This document shows, piece by piece, positions 46,833 to 55,386 of a DNA stretch of 64,000 bases. The notes below the pieces were generated by a model that saw only the letters and a program-made list of their open reading frames with translations, was not told where the DNA came from and did not search any database. The DNA is from Corynebacterium halotolerans. Its GTDB lineage: Bacteria > Actinomycetota > Actinomycetes > Mycobacteriales > Mycobacteriaceae. The position numbers and the translations under genes are program-made. Every line of letters starts with the position of its first letter. The first letter of the stretch is position 1. The DNA is taken from contig NZ_JVMD01000006.1 in NCBI RefSeq assembly GCF_001056295.1, forward strand, positions 186,232 to 250,231, given 5' to 3'.

Positions 46833-49819
46833 TTCGCGGCCTCCTTCCCGGACTTGTAGCGGAACTGGCGCGTGCGGCCCAGCTTGGTCAGGGCCACGCG
46901 GCGCGAGCGGGCGCGCTCGGCGCGGCGGTCGGTCTCCACGTCGATGCGGCCGCCGAGGCTGCGCAGGATGTAGGTGACGGTGCCGATGACGATGAGGTAG
47001 ACGCCGACGTCGAAAAGCAGCGGGGACACCAGATGCATCTCGCCGATCAGCGGCAGCTCCAGGTCCACGATGTGGCTGGCCAGGGGCGGCCACCCGACGA
47101 TCATCGGCCAGAACACCGCCAGCGCCGAGGCACCCAGGCCGGTGCCGAGGATCTTGTCCGTCGACCACGGGATGGTCTCGGCCAGCTCGTAGCGGCCGCC
47201 GGCCAGGTAACGCAGCGTGATGGCCAGCGACGCGACCAGGCCGCCGGCGAATCCGCCGCCGGGGGCGTTGTGGCCCGCGAAGAAGAGGTACAGCGACAGC
47301 GCCATCATCGACGGAAACAGGAAGCGCGTGGACACCACGACCATCAGGGGGCGGCGGCCGGCGTCGACCCGCGACCCCGACGTGGCCAGCCAGCGCGGGT
47401 TGCGCTCGCGGCGCGTGCGGCGGGTGGTCACCCGCGGCAGGTTGTGCACCGTGTGCGTGCGGAACACCAGCGACGCGATGCCCACGGCCACGATCACCAG
47501 CACCGAGATCTCGCCGAAGGTGTCCCACGCGCGGATGTCCACGAGCAGCACGTTGACCGCGTTGGCCCCGTGGCCGTCCTCCAGCGCGATCCGCGGGATC
47601 TCCCCCGAGACGGGGTCGGTGCCCCGCGCGGCCATGGCGAACGCGCCGATGACCGCCGCGGCGGCGCCCACGGCGACGGCCAGCCACGCGCGGGCGCGCT
47701 CGAGGCCGGTCGGCTGATCGGTGGTCTTCGGCGGCAGGGTGCGCAGCACCAGCACGAACACGACCATGGTGATGGTCTCGACCAGCAGCTGCGTCAGCGC
47801 CAGGTCCGGGGCGCCGTACAGCGCGAAGACGATGGCCAGGCCGTACCCCGTCACGCCGACCATGATCACGCCCGACAGCCGGTTGCGCATCCGCGTCGCC
47901 GCCAGCGCCGCGATGATGATCAACAGCGCCGCCGCGCCCTGCGGCGCGGTGTCCCACAGCTCCATGCGCAGGTCATCGCGGTCGCCGACCACCAGCGCGG
48001 CGATCGGCAGCAGGATGAAGACGCCCAAGATGGTCGCCTCGGTCAGCGGCAGCGAACCGCGCTGCGTGAACGCGGTGACGCGCAGCGACAGGCGGCGGGC
48101 GAAGTCGAGGATCCAGTCGTAGGCGACGTCGGCGTCGCCCAGCGCCGGCTTCTCGAACTGCAGCTCCCGGACCAGCGTCCGCTGCCAGTGCATGATCGCG
48201 CCGGTCAGCAGGATGACCGCCGTCAGCGCCAGCGGCACCGTGAAGCCGTGCCACAGGGCCAGGTGGGGGTCATCCGCCGAATCCGGGAAGGCGGCGACGA
48301 GGTACGGGCGGATCACGGCGTCGTAAAGCCCGGGCAGCAGGCCCGTCGCCAACCCGGCGACGGCCAGCAGCCAGGCCGGGGCGGTCATGAGCGGGCTCGG
48401 GCGCCGCATTTCCTCGACCGCCCGCGACGTCCCGCCGCCCGACGAATGCGTCTGCGGTTTCGTGGCGAACGCCGCGCGCATGAAATAAAGGGAATAGGCC
48501 ACGGTGAGGATCGACCCCACCACCAGGCCGATCGCGGTGAAGACGCCCGGCATGCCGCGCAGCGGATCGGCCTCCAGCACCGCCCCGAGCGCGGCTTCCT
48601 TGGCCACGAACCCGAACAGCGGCGGCGCTCCCGCCATCGACGCCGCGGCCAGCCCCGCGATGATGGCCAGCTGCGGGCGGCGGGCACCCAGCCCCGACAG
48701 CTGCCGCACGTCGCGCGTGCCCGTCGAATGGTCGATGGCGCCGACGATCATGAACAGCGTCGCCTTGAACATCGCGTGGCCCAGCGTCAGCGCCAGCGCC
48801 GCGAGCATCGCCGCGCGCGTGCCTATCGACGCCACCGTGATGATGAACCCCAGCTGCGACACCGTGCCATAGGCCAGCACCAGCTTCAGGTCCTTCTGCC
48901 GCAGCGCCATCCAGCCGGCCATCACCATGGTGACCAGGCCCAGCGGGATGATCGCCAGATGCCAGGTCTCCGTCGCGCCGAACGTCGGCGACAGACGGGC
49001 GACCAGGAAGACGCCGGCCTTCACCATCGCCGCGGAATGCAGGAACGCCGACACCGGAGTCGGGGCCGCCATCGCGCCGGGCAGCCAGAAGTGGAACGGG
49101 GCGATCGCCGATTTCGTCAGGGCGCCGAGGACCAGCAGCACCACCGCCGTGGCGATCGCCGGGTCGTTCAGCTCCGCCCAGCTCTGCGCATCCGGCGCGG
49201 TGAGCGCCGAGAACTCCCACGATCCCGTCGTGTGGCCCATGAGGATGATGCCCACGAGCATGACCAGCCCGCCCATCGTGGTCACCAACAGGGCCTGGCC
49301 GGCGGAGCGGCGCGACGACGCGCGTTCGGCGTAGTAGCCGACCAGAAGGAACGACAGCACGGACGTGATCTCCCAGAACACGTACATGAGCAGCATGTTG
49401 TCGGCGACGACGAGGCCGTACATCGACCCCGCGAACATCACCATCTGCGCCGCGAACGAACCCATCCGGCGGCGTTTCCCGGGCGGGGCGTCGTGGAAGT
49501 AGCCGCCGCAGTAGACGAGGACCAGCACGCCGACGGCGAGCACCAGCGTGCCGAACAGCGATTCCAGCGGGCCCAGCCGCAGCACGATGTCCAGGTGGAC
49601 GGCCGGCATCCACTCGAACCGCTCGACGGGAACGGGATGCGGCGCTCCGGGCCCGGCCGTCGCATGGCCCACCAGGTGCGAGCCGGTCCAGGCGGCGCCC
49701 GCCGCCAGGGGCAGGGCCAGAACGGGGAACCCGCGCCTGCCGAGACCGCGTATCACCCAAGGTGCCGCCGCCGCAGTGGCGATGAGGAGGCACAGGATGA
49801 TGGTCACTCCACCAATCAT
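46829..49819 (-). CDS. mrpA: Mrp Na+/H+ antiporter subunit A fused to subunit B
   Basis: Largest subunit, 996 residues. Residues about 1-520 form a NuoL-like Proton_antipo domain (LLMYVFWEITSVLSFLLVGY, TKSAIAPFHFWLPGAMAAPTP), about 610-830 the MrpA-specific helices (GAPDLALTQLLVETITM), and about 850-960 an MnhB domain (STRFLFPSMMALSLYLFFAG, NAPGGGFAGGLVASLAITL). This fusion explains why no separate mrpB follows. The complex exports Na+ (and perhaps other cations) in exchange for protons, for pH and salt homeostasis. The ATG at 49819 has no good ribosome-binding site; a GTG at 49807 is an alternative. Confidence 0.95.
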   Translation of the reverse strand: MIGGVTIILCLLIATAAAAPWVIRGLGRRGFPVLALPLAAGAAWTGSHLVGHATAGPGAPHPVPVERFEWMPAVHLDIVLRLGPLESLFGTLVLAVGVLVLVYCGGYFHDAPPGKRRRMGSFAAQMVMFAGSMYGLVVADNMLLMYVFWEITSVLSFLLVGYYAERASSRRSAGQALLVTTMGGLVMLVGIILMGHTTGSWEFSALTAPDAQSWAELNDPAIATAVVLLVLGALTKSAIAPFHFWLPGAMAAPTPVSAFLHSAAMVKAGVFLVARLSPTFGATETWHLAIIPLGLVTMVMAGWMALRQKDLKLVLAYGTVSQLGFIITVASIGTRAAMLAALALTLGHAMFKATLFMIVGAIDHSTGTRDVRQLSGLGARRPQLAIIAGLAAASMAGAPPLFGFVAKEAALGAVLEADPLRGMPGVFTAIGLVVGSILTVAYSLYFMRAAFATKPQTHSSGGGTSRAVEEMRRPSPLMTAPAWLLAVAGLATGLLPGLYDAVIRPYLVAAFPDSADDPHLALWHGFTVPLALTAVILLTGAIMHWQRTLVRELQFEKPALGDADVAYDWILDFARRLSLRVTAFTQRGSLPLTEATILGVFILLPIAALVVGDRDDLRMELWDTAPQGAAALLIIIAALAATRMRNRLSGVIMVGVTGYGLAIVFALYGAPDLALTQLLVETITMVVFVLVLRTLPPKTTDQPTGLERARAWLAVAVGAAAAVIGAFAMAARGTDPVSGEIPRIALEDGHGANAVNVLLVDIRAWDTFGEISVLVIVAVGIASLVFRTHTVHNLPRVTTRRTRRERNPRWLATSGSRVDAGRRPLMVVVSTRFLFPSMMALSLYLFFAGHNAPGGGFAGGLVASLAITLRYLAGGRYELAETIPWSTDKILGTGLGASALAVFWPMIVGWPPLASHIVDLELPLIGEMHLVSPLLFDVGVYLIVIGTVTYILRSLGGRIDVETDRRAERARSRRVALTKLGRTRQFRYKSGKEAAK

Positions 49820-49847
49820 GCTGAAAAGGAGTACGTGTCCGCAACAG

Positions 49848-49879
49848 CGATCACCCTCGGCGAATGCCGAGGGTGATCG
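49848..49879. terminator. Perfect 14-bp hairpin between the LeuA-like gene and mrpA
   Basis: CGATCACCCTCGGC (49848-49861) pairs fully with GCCGAGGGTGATCG (49866-49879) around a GAAT loop. It lies 43 nt after the stop of the LeuA-like gene and about 29 nt before the mrpA start. It has no T-run, so it may end transcription only weakly or be a 5' hairpin of the mrp message. Confidence 0.6.
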
Positions 49880-49921
49880 GAAAGTGCCCGGGTCGGGCGG
49901 GGAAAGCGCGCCGCGTGCGCG

Positions 49922-50470
49922 TCACCCGTGCAGGCGATTCGCCGCGCAGGTCATCGCGGTCATGGTCGCCGCCTCCGGCGTGGTGCCGAAGCCCATGGCC
50001 CAGACGGAGCTCTTGTTGTGCGTCGCGTACAGGAAGGTCGCGGTCGCCTCGAAGATCTCGAACTGGTGGAACTCGAGGATCTCGACGCGGTAGCCGGAGT
50101 CGGCCATCAGGTTGGTCACCGCGGAGACGGGGCCCATCGCGGTGACCTCGCGCAGCTCGGTGCGCTCGGCGTCGGTGCCGCGGCCGGTGGTGATGGTCGC
50201 GCGGTAGGTCGCGCGGCCCGCCAGGCCCTTGACGGAGGTGAACTCGCGGATGGCCAGCGAACCGCCGGTGGGCGAGTAGGTGGTCATGAACGTGCGCCAG
50301 TCCATGCCCCGCGCCTCCTGGCGCAGGCCGCGCGGCAGCCGGTGGCCGAAGCGGGCGCGGAAGGGGTCCTCGGTGAAGGTGCGGGAGGTGGACGCCGCCT
50401 TCGCGGAGGGGCGCTTCCCGCTATAGGTCATCGTCGTCGAGGTGTTCTTGTGCGTGCGGGTGGTGAACAT
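49922..50470 (-). CDS. Stand-alone LeuA-type (alpha-isopropylmalate synthase) regulatory-domain protein
   Basis: A 182-residue protein whose part after about residue 55 resembles the C-terminal leucine-binding/dimerisation region of 2-isopropylmalate synthase: GMDWRTFMTTYSPTGG corresponds to the linker before the domain, AMGPVSAVTNLMADSGYRVEI to the first repeat, and SSVWAMGFGTTPEAATMTAM to the second (compare VWGVGI...TASL in LeuA). There is no catalytic TIM barrel. The first 50 residues are basic and low in order. It may bind leucine or a related ligand, or modulate LeuA. ATG at 50468-50470, RBS AAGGACC at 7 nt. A structured leader precedes it. Confidence 0.7.
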   Translation of the reverse strand: MFTTRTHKNTSTTMTYSGKRPSAKAASTSRTFTEDPFRARFGHRLPRGLRQEARGMDWRTFMTTYSPTGGSLAIREFTSVKGLAGRATYRATITTGRGTDAERTELREVTAMGPVSAVTNLMADSGYRVEILEFHQFEIFEATATFLYATHNKSSVWAMGFGTTPEAATMTAMTCAANRLHG

Positions 50471-50671
50471 TCTGTGCGGTCCTTCGGATAAGTCCAGAGA
50501 AGAAGAAATTTGGTGGACCGACCCATGGATGCGTGGGTGCGTAGCGGCCAGAGACCCCGTGTGGAGGGGTCAGTCCATGCCTCCACCGGGGTTCGTAGCC
50601 TCGGCTACTCGCGTAAGTCGAATGTTCTTCTGCATGTGGGCAACCGTAGAACAACGCGGGTGCGGCCCGCA
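50471..50671 (-). promoter_or_regulatory. Structured 5' leader with promoter, upstream of the LeuA-like gene
   Basis: On the minus strand a -10 box TACGGT (50648-50643) stands 7 nt before a short ORF. The leader RNA can form GTAGCC/GGCTAC (50595-50608), then CCCCGGTGGAGG with CCTCCACACGGGG (50591-50580 and 50567-50555), and a weaker ACCCA/TGGGT pair (50521-50538). The short ORF ends in the loop of the second hairpin. This looks like a translation-coupled attenuator of the kind found before amino-acid genes. No T-box or known riboswitch consensus is recognised. Confidence 0.6.
50570..50635 (-). CDS. Leader peptide, 21 residues
   Basis: ATG at 50633-50635 opens MQKNIRLTRVAEATNPGGGM plus D and stops at TGA 50570-50572. 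The start is 7 nt from TACGGT, hence probably leaderless. The codons Arg-Leu-Thr-Arg-Val-Ala lie just before and in the first hairpin, and the stop codon lies in the loop of the second. It has only one Leu codon, so classical leucine attenuation by codon content is not obvious; stalling by other means is possible. Confidence 0.5.
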   Translation of the reverse strand: MQKNIRLTRVAEATNPGGGMD

Positions 50672-50702
50672 AGAAAACGCGCCGATCGGAGGTGCGGCGC
50701 GT
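50671..50702 (-). terminator. Rho-independent terminator after the M20 peptidase gene
   Basis: On the minus strand ACGCGCCG (50702-50695), a 10-nt loop and CGGCGCGT (50684-50677) are followed by TTTCTT. It lies 41 nt after the stop of the M20 gene and just upstream of the leader promoter, so it insulates the two genes. Confidence 0.85.
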
Positions 50703-50742
50703 CACACCCGGTCCCCACCCGTAACGGGGATTCGGGCGTGAA

Positions 50743-52161
50743 TCACCGCCCGATCGTGGCCAGGATCAGGGCCTCGGCGACGGCGATGTCGCGGATCTCG
50801 CGGGGGTCGACGGACTCGTCCGCCGAATGGATGCGGCACTGCGGTTCCTCCACGCCGTAGAGCACGATGTCGGCGTCGGGCACGGCGTCGAGAAGCGTCG
50901 CGCACAGGGGGATCGACGCGCCCTCGCCCATGCGCTCGGTCTCGCGTCCGTAGGACGCGGCTAGGCAGGCTTCGACATGCTTGACGACGTCGCCTTCGAC
51001 GTTCGCGCTGAACGACGACGCCAGCACGTCGCGCTCGATCTCCATCCGGGCGTTCCACGGCACATGGGACTCCAGGTGCGCGACGAGCTTGTCCTGCGCC
51101 TCCCGCGGATCCATGCCCGGGGGCACGCGGAGGTTGAGGTGCGCGGTGACGGAGGAGGGGATGGCGTTGACGGCGTTGGTAGCCGGCGGGCAGTCGATGC
51201 CGGTGACGATGAGCGCCGGGCGCGCCCACGTCAGATCCGCCACGGTCGCGTCCGAGCCGTCGGAGATCAGCTCCACTCCGTCGAGCACCCCGGCGTCGGA
51301 GCGGAACATCGCGTCGTCGTAGCCCAGGCCCTCCCACGTCTGACCGCAGTCGAGGCCGTCGATGCACGTCGCGCCGTTGTCGTCGCGCAGCGAGTCGAGT
51401 AGGCGCATCATCGCCGCCAGCGCATCGGGGGCGGCGCCGCCGAACATGCCGGAGTGCACCGGCCCCGCCAGCGTTTCCAGGGTGACGTCGACGTCCGCGC
51501 TGCCGCGCAGCGTGGTCACCAAGGTCGGGCGGCCCACGGCCACGTTGCCCACGTCGGCGATGAGGATGACGTCGGCCTGGAAGAGCTCCGGCCGCGTCCG
51601 CGTCAGGTCCTCCAGGCCGGCCGAGCCGCGCTCCTCGGAGCCCTCCACCACGATCCTGATCCCGGGCAGCTCCACGGGCGACGCCGGGTCGTCGGCAAGC
51701 TCCCGCAGCGCGCGCAGTGCGCGCAGGGCCGCGAGGTGCATGACCACGTTGCCCTTGCAGTCCGCCGTGCCGCGGCCATACCAGCGGCCGTCGCGCTCCG
51801 TCAGCGTCCACGGGTCGTCCGTCCATGCGGCGACGTCGCCGGCGGGCTGGACGTCGTAGTGGGAATAGAGGAGAACCGTCGGGCGGCCCTCCGGCGCCGG
51901 GATGTGGCCCGTCAGCGCGATCGAACCGTCGACCGTGACGTGCGAATCGAGGTCCACGCCCGCGTCCGCGAACAGCTCCGCCACGTGGGCGGCGGCGTCG
52001 CGGCAGGCGGCGGCGGTGGCCTCGTCGCCGTGGACGGACGGGAAGGCCACCAGCTCCGACAACTGCTTCCGGATGGTGTCCCGGTCGGCCGCGACGCGGT
52101 CGCGCAGGGCGGAGATCAGGGCGGGGTCGATGTCGGCGTCGTGCATGTCAGCGGTGCTCAT
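50743..52161 (-). CDS. M20 family metallopeptidase/dipeptidase
   Basis: Zinc-dependent peptidase (ArgE/DapE/CPG2 group), 472 residues. Metal-binding and catalytic motifs are YSHYDVQPAG (near residue 100), GRGTADCKGN (near 130), EGSEERGS (near 175), an Asp in LIADVGN, and His in CRIHSADES near residue 450. A dimerisation domain is inserted (about 215-365). It is most like the broad-specificity dipeptidases of actinobacteria. I chose the ATG at 52159-52161, because TATGCT (52169-52174) lies 7 nt upstream; the ATG at 52173 is inside that box. Confidence 0.9.
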   Translation of the reverse strand: MSTADMHDADIDPALISALRDRVAADRDTIRKQLSELVAFPSVHGDEATAAACRDAAAHVAELFADAGVDLDSHVTVDGSIALTGHIPAPEGRPTVLLYSHYDVQPAGDVAAWTDDPWTLTERDGRWYGRGTADCKGNVVMHLAALRALRALRELADDPASPVELPGIRIVVEGSEERGSAGLEDLTRTRPELFQADVILIADVGNVAVGRPTLVTTLRGSADVDVTLETLAGPVHSGMFGGAAPDALAAMMRLLDSLRDDNGATCIDGLDCGQTWEGLGYDDAMFRSDAGVLDGVELISDGSDATVADLTWARPALIVTGIDCPPATNAVNAIPSSVTAHLNLRVPPGMDPREAQDKLVAHLESHVPWNARMEIERDVLASSFSANVEGDVVKHVEACLAASYGRETERMGEGASIPLCATLLDAVPDADIVLYGVEEPQCRIHSADESVDPREIRDIAVAEALILATIGR

Positions 52162-52168
52162 GCGCGCC

Positions 52169-52174
52169 AGCATA
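52169..52174 (-). promoter_or_regulatory. Leaderless -10 box (TATGCT) of the M20 gene
   Basis: On the minus strand TATGCT is followed by 7 nt and the ATG at 52161. This separates the peptidase from the SDR gene that ends 27 nt upstream. Confidence 0.5.
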
Positions 52175-52188
52175 GGCGCGCCCGCGGA

Positions 52189-52929
52189 TCAGGCCCCGTA
52201 CCCCGGCGTCCCGGCCCGCGTGAGCGTGATGTTCTTGACGAACGCCCGGGACGAAAGGTCCAGCAGCGCCGTCGTCATCACCGCGAGGTCGTCCGCGGAG
52301 AGCATGGTCGCGCGGGTCTGCTCGTCGACCCAGTCGGTCATGTCGGTGTCCACGTACCCCGGGGACAGGGTGGTGGCCATGACGCCCGCGCCGGAGTGCT
52401 CGATGGTGTACGTCTCCAGCATGCTGATCAGCGCCGCCTTCGAGGCGCCGTAGGCCGCGTAGCCCTCTTCGGCGTACACGCCCGTCGACGACGCCAGCGC
52501 GACGACCTTCGCCCCCTTGTCGGGGCGCGCCTCCGCGGCGGTGGTCAGCAGGGGCGTGGCCGCCTGCATCATGACGAACGGCGCGCGGACGTTGATGGCG
52601 AACAGCTTGTCGAAGCGCCGCAGCGGCATGTCGGCGAACGGCGCGCGCAGCCCCATGCCGGCGTTGAGGATCAGCGCGTCCAGGGAACCGTACTTCTCGC
52701 CGTGCGCGGCGATCGGCGCCGCCGCGGAATCGGCGTCGGACAGGTCCGCGGGGCAGACCAGCACGTCGGGCGACCCGGCGGCGCGCAGGGCGTCGGCGGT
52801 GTCGGCGAGGGCGTCGGCGTTGCGGGCCACCAGCGTCAGCGCCCAGCCGTCGGCGGCGAGCCGGTCGGCGATGGCCCGGCCGATGCCTCGGGTGGCGCCC
52901 GTGACCAGGGCGGAGGGGGTGTGGGTCAT
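52189..52929 (-). CDS. Short-chain dehydrogenase/reductase (SDR)
   Basis: Classical SDR of 246 residues. The NAD(P) motif is TGATRGIG near residue 10, followed by LNAGMG near residue 90, the catalytic Ser in ALASSTG near residue 147 and YAAYGASKAA (YxxxK) near residue 160. The substrate is unknown; the position after the acyl-CoA dehydrogenase and APH genes suggests oxidation of a hydroxy-acyl intermediate. The ATG is at 52927-52929, 73 nt from the APH gene, possibly co-transcribed. Confidence 0.85.
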   Translation of the reverse strand: MTHTPSALVTGATRGIGRAIADRLAADGWALTLVARNADALADTADALRAAGSPDVLVCPADLSDADSAAAPIAAHGEKYGSLDALILNAGMGLRAPFADMPLRRFDKLFAINVRAPFVMMQAATPLLTTAAEARPDKGAKVVALASSTGVYAEEGYAAYGASKAALISMLETYTIEHSGAGVMATTLSPGYVDTDMTDWVDEQTRATMLSADDLAVMTTALLDLSSRAFVKNITLTRAGTPGYGA

Positions 52930-53002
52930 GATCGGGGGTTTTCCTTTTGTTTCGTTCGGGTGCGCTGTTTCGTTCGGGTGCGGCGTGCTGCGGGGAGAAG
53001 CG

Positions 53003-54070
53003 CTAGCCGCCCAGCGCGGCGAGGCCCAGCGACATGTACTCCGGCACCGTCGACCCGGCGTCGTCTTCGCCCGCGTCGGCGCCCTGGCGGGTGCGGTGGG
53101 CGATGCCGGCGGCGATGACGCCGATCTTGAAGTAGGCCAGCGCCAGGTAGAAGTCCCAGTTCGGCAGGGTGGAACCGGTGGCCGTGGCGTAGCGCTGCGC
53201 GAGGTCGTCGGGGGAGGGGACGCGCTGCGCGGACCAGGCGGCGTCGAAGCCGAGGACCCGGTCGAGTTGCGGGGACCGGTAGGCGCACATCATGGCGACG
53301 TCGGACAGCGGGTCGCCGAGCGTCGACAGCTCCCAGTCGACGATGGCGAGGATCTTGCCCGGGTCGTCGTGGTCGAGCATGACGTTGTCCAGGCGGTAGT
53401 CGCCGTGGACCACCGACGGCGCGGGCGCCTCGGCCTCCACCGCGACGACGCGGTCGAGGAGGGCGTTGCCCAGGCGCTCGACGTCGGGGATCTCCTCGGC
53501 CTTCACGTGGCCCCACTGCTTGAGCCAGCGCTTCGCCTGGCGGGTGAGGTACCCCTCGGGACGGCCGAATTCGCCGAGCCCGGCGGCCCGGTAGTCGGTG
53601 GCGTGGAGGGTGGACAGGGCGCCGACCATGCCGTTGATGGCGGCGTCGAGCTGCGCGTCGGAGAGTCCGTCGAGGTCGGAGGCCGCGCGGATGACGCGCC
53701 CGTCGACGAACCCGGAGACCAGGAACTGCGCCCCGATCACGGACTCGTCGGTGCACAGCGCGATCATCTCGGGCACGGGCACGTCGGTGCCGCCCAGGCC
53801 CCTCATCACGGTGAATTCGCGCTTCATGTCGTGGGCGGAGGGCGTGACGCCGGCCATCGGCGGACGGCGCACGGCCCAGCGGTGCCCGCCCTCGTCCTCC
53901 ACGAGGAACGTCAGGTTGGACTTGCCGCCGGTCAGGCGGGTCGCGGTCAGCTCGCCGACGATCTCCGGCTTGACGACGAGGCCCGCACCGCCGGCGGCCT
54001 TGCCTTCCAGGTAGTCGCGCAACGGGCCCAGCGGCAGCGCCTCGCGGGTCAGGGAATCGGACGCGTTCAC
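53003..54070 (-). CDS. APH/ACAD10-11-type phosphotransferase
   Basis: Aminoglycoside-phosphotransferase-fold kinase of 355 residues. The nucleotide-binding part is TRLTGGKSNLTFLVEDEGGHRW in the N-lobe, the catalytic loop is VVHGDYRLDNVMLD near residue 220, and the metal-binding IVDWELSTLGDPLSD follows. It is the kind of kinase fused to an acyl-CoA dehydrogenase in human ACAD10/11, where it phosphorylates a 4-hydroxy-acyl-CoA. The GTG at 54068-54070 overlaps the dehydrogenase stop (GTGA); the longer open frame has no support. Antibiotic resistance is unlikely given this context. Confidence 0.85.
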   Translation of the reverse strand: MNASDSLTREALPLGPLRDYLEGKAAGGAGLVVKPEIVGELTATRLTGGKSNLTFLVEDEGGHRWAVRRPPMAGVTPSAHDMKREFTVMRGLGGTDVPVPEMIALCTDESVIGAQFLVSGFVDGRVIRAASDLDGLSDAQLDAAINGMVGALSTLHATDYRAAGLGEFGRPEGYLTRQAKRWLKQWGHVKAEEIPDVERLGNALLDRVVAVEAEAPAPSVVHGDYRLDNVMLDHDDPGKILAIVDWELSTLGDPLSDVAMMCAYRSPQLDRVLGFDAAWSAQRVPSPDDLAQRYATATGSTLPNWDFYLALAYFKIGVIAAGIAHRTRQGADAGEDDAGSTVPEYMSLGLAALGG

Positions 54071-55260
54071 TTCGGCACCCCCATCCGGCGGCGGGTGGCG
54101 GACACGGCGCGCTTGGCGATGGACCACCGGTGGACTTCCGAGGGGCCGTCGTAAATGCGGAAGGGACGGACCTCGCGCAGCAGGCGGGCCAGCGGCAGGT
54201 CGTCGGAGACGCCCAGGCCGCCGCACAGCTGGATGGACCGGTCGACGACGCGGTGGATGGCCTCCGCGCCGAAGGCCTTGGCGATCGACGTATTCGTCGT
54301 GCCCAGATCGCCGGCGTCGAGATCCTCGCATGCCCGGCGCAGCAGCGCGCGGGTGGCGGCGAGGTCGATCTCGTTGTCGGCGATCATCTGCTGCGCCATG
54401 CCCAGGTCGCCCAGGCGCTCGCCGAACAGGCGGCGGGTCACGCAGCGCTCGAGCGCGATGTCGTGGGCGCGCTGGGCCGAACCCAGCCAGCGCATCACGT
54501 GGGTCATGCGCGCCGGGCCGAGGCGGACCTGCGCGTAGCGGTAGCCCTCGTCGACCTCGCCGAGCACGGCGTCGTCGCCGAGCTCCAGCCCGTCGAAGAC
54601 GACCTCGCAGTGGCCGCCGACCATCGACGTGTCGGAGGTCTTGATGTGGCGCACGACCTCGATGCCCGGCTCGGTGGCGTCGGCCAGGAACATCGTCGCG
54701 CCGCCGCGATCGCCGGGCTCGCCGGAGGTCCGCGCCATGATGATGAAGAAGCCCGCGCCGTCGGCGCCGGTGATGAAGACCTTCTTGCCGTCGATCCGCC
54801 AGCGGTCGCCCACCCGGGTGGCCTTGGTGGCCAGGGCCGCCGGGTCGGCGCCCGCGCCGGGCGCGGGCTCGGTCATGGCGAACGCCGAACGGACCTCGCC
54901 GCGGGCGAGCGGGGCGAGGAAGCGCTCGCGCTGCTGCTCGTTGGCCACGTGCGCGAGCATGTGCACGTTGCCTTCGTCGGGGGCCGCGATGTTCAGGGCC
55001 GTCGGGCCGAAGGTGGAGTAGCCCGCGGCCTCGAAAACGGGGGCGCGGTCGACCATGTTCAGGCCGTGGCCGCCGTACTCCTTCGGGGCGTGGGGCGCGA
55101 ACACCCCGGCCTTGCGCGCCAGATCCTGCATGTGGACGCGCAGGTCGTCGCCGTAGGTGATGTCGCCGCCGTGCTCTTCTTCCAGCGGCAGGATCTCGGA
55201 TTTGATGAATTCGAGCGTGCGGGCGGCCAGATCTGCGTCCGGTGCCTGGTTGTCAGCCAA
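54067..55260 (-). CDS. Acyl-CoA dehydrogenase family protein (ACAD11-like)
   Basis: FAD flavoprotein of 397 residues. The N-terminal helical, middle beta (AFAMTEPAPGAGAD near residue 125, WRIDGKKVFITGADGA near 152) and C-terminal helical domains are complete, and the ending YDGPSEVHRWSIAKRAV carries the conserved region. It is translated together with the APH kinase, the bacterial two-gene form of ACAD11, so it may act on hydroxy- or branched fatty acyl-CoA. The start is TTG at 55258-55260, preceded by CGAGGA at 7 nt; no ATG/GTG nearby fits. Confidence 0.86.
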   Translation of the reverse strand: MADNQAPDADLAARTLEFIKSEILPLEEEHGGDITYGDDLRVHMQDLARKAGVFAPHAPKEYGGHGLNMVDRAPVFEAAGYSTFGPTALNIAAPDEGNVHMLAHVANEQQRERFLAPLARGEVRSAFAMTEPAPGAGADPAALATKATRVGDRWRIDGKKVFITGADGAGFFIIMARTSGEPGDRGGATMFLADATEPGIEVVRHIKTSDTSMVGGHCEVVFDGLELGDDAVLGEVDEGYRYAQVRLGPARMTHVMRWLGSAQRAHDIALERCVTRRLFGERLGDLGMAQQMIADNEIDLAATRALLRRACEDLDAGDLGTTNTSIAKAFGAEAIHRVVDRSIQLCGGLGVSDDLPLARLLREVRPFRIYDGPSEVHRWSIAKRAVSATRRRMGVPK

Positions 55261-55369
55261 TGTGGGTCCTCGGTTCGGGTGTCGGGTCCGGTCGATTGCG
55301 TCGAGCGGGGCCGGCGGGCAATGCGTTCCGGCCTGTGCGCCGGCGCCGCATGCGCCCGTGACCTTCGTT

Positions 55370-55386
55370 TCATATAAGATATATGA
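55370..55386. promoter_or_regulatory. 17-bp perfect-arm palindromic operator upstream of the acyl-CoA dehydrogenase operon
   Basis: TCATATA (55370-55376), AGA, TATATGA (55380-55386): seven-base arms with a 3-nt spacer, in an AT-rich patch 110 nt before the dehydrogenase start. Its form fits a TetR- or FadR-type regulator of fatty-acid genes. No regulator gene is adjacent. The remainder of 55261-55605 holds no gene that I can support. Confidence 0.6.

Noticed and set aside
47033..49876. A 947-codon plus-strand frame antisense to mrpA
   Set aside because: Arg/Gln/His-rich shadow of the membrane protein frame; no start signal or homology.
50471..50650. T-box riboswitch in the leader of the LeuA-like gene
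   Set aside because: A CGGTGGAGGC stretch recalled the T-box AGGGTGGNACCGCG, but the match is poor and there is no stem-I pattern; described as an attenuator-like leader instead.
53003..54070. Aminoglycoside resistance kinase
   Set aside because: The APH fold is present, but the gene is translationally coupled to an acyl-CoA dehydrogenase and matches the ACAD10/11-type kinase group.
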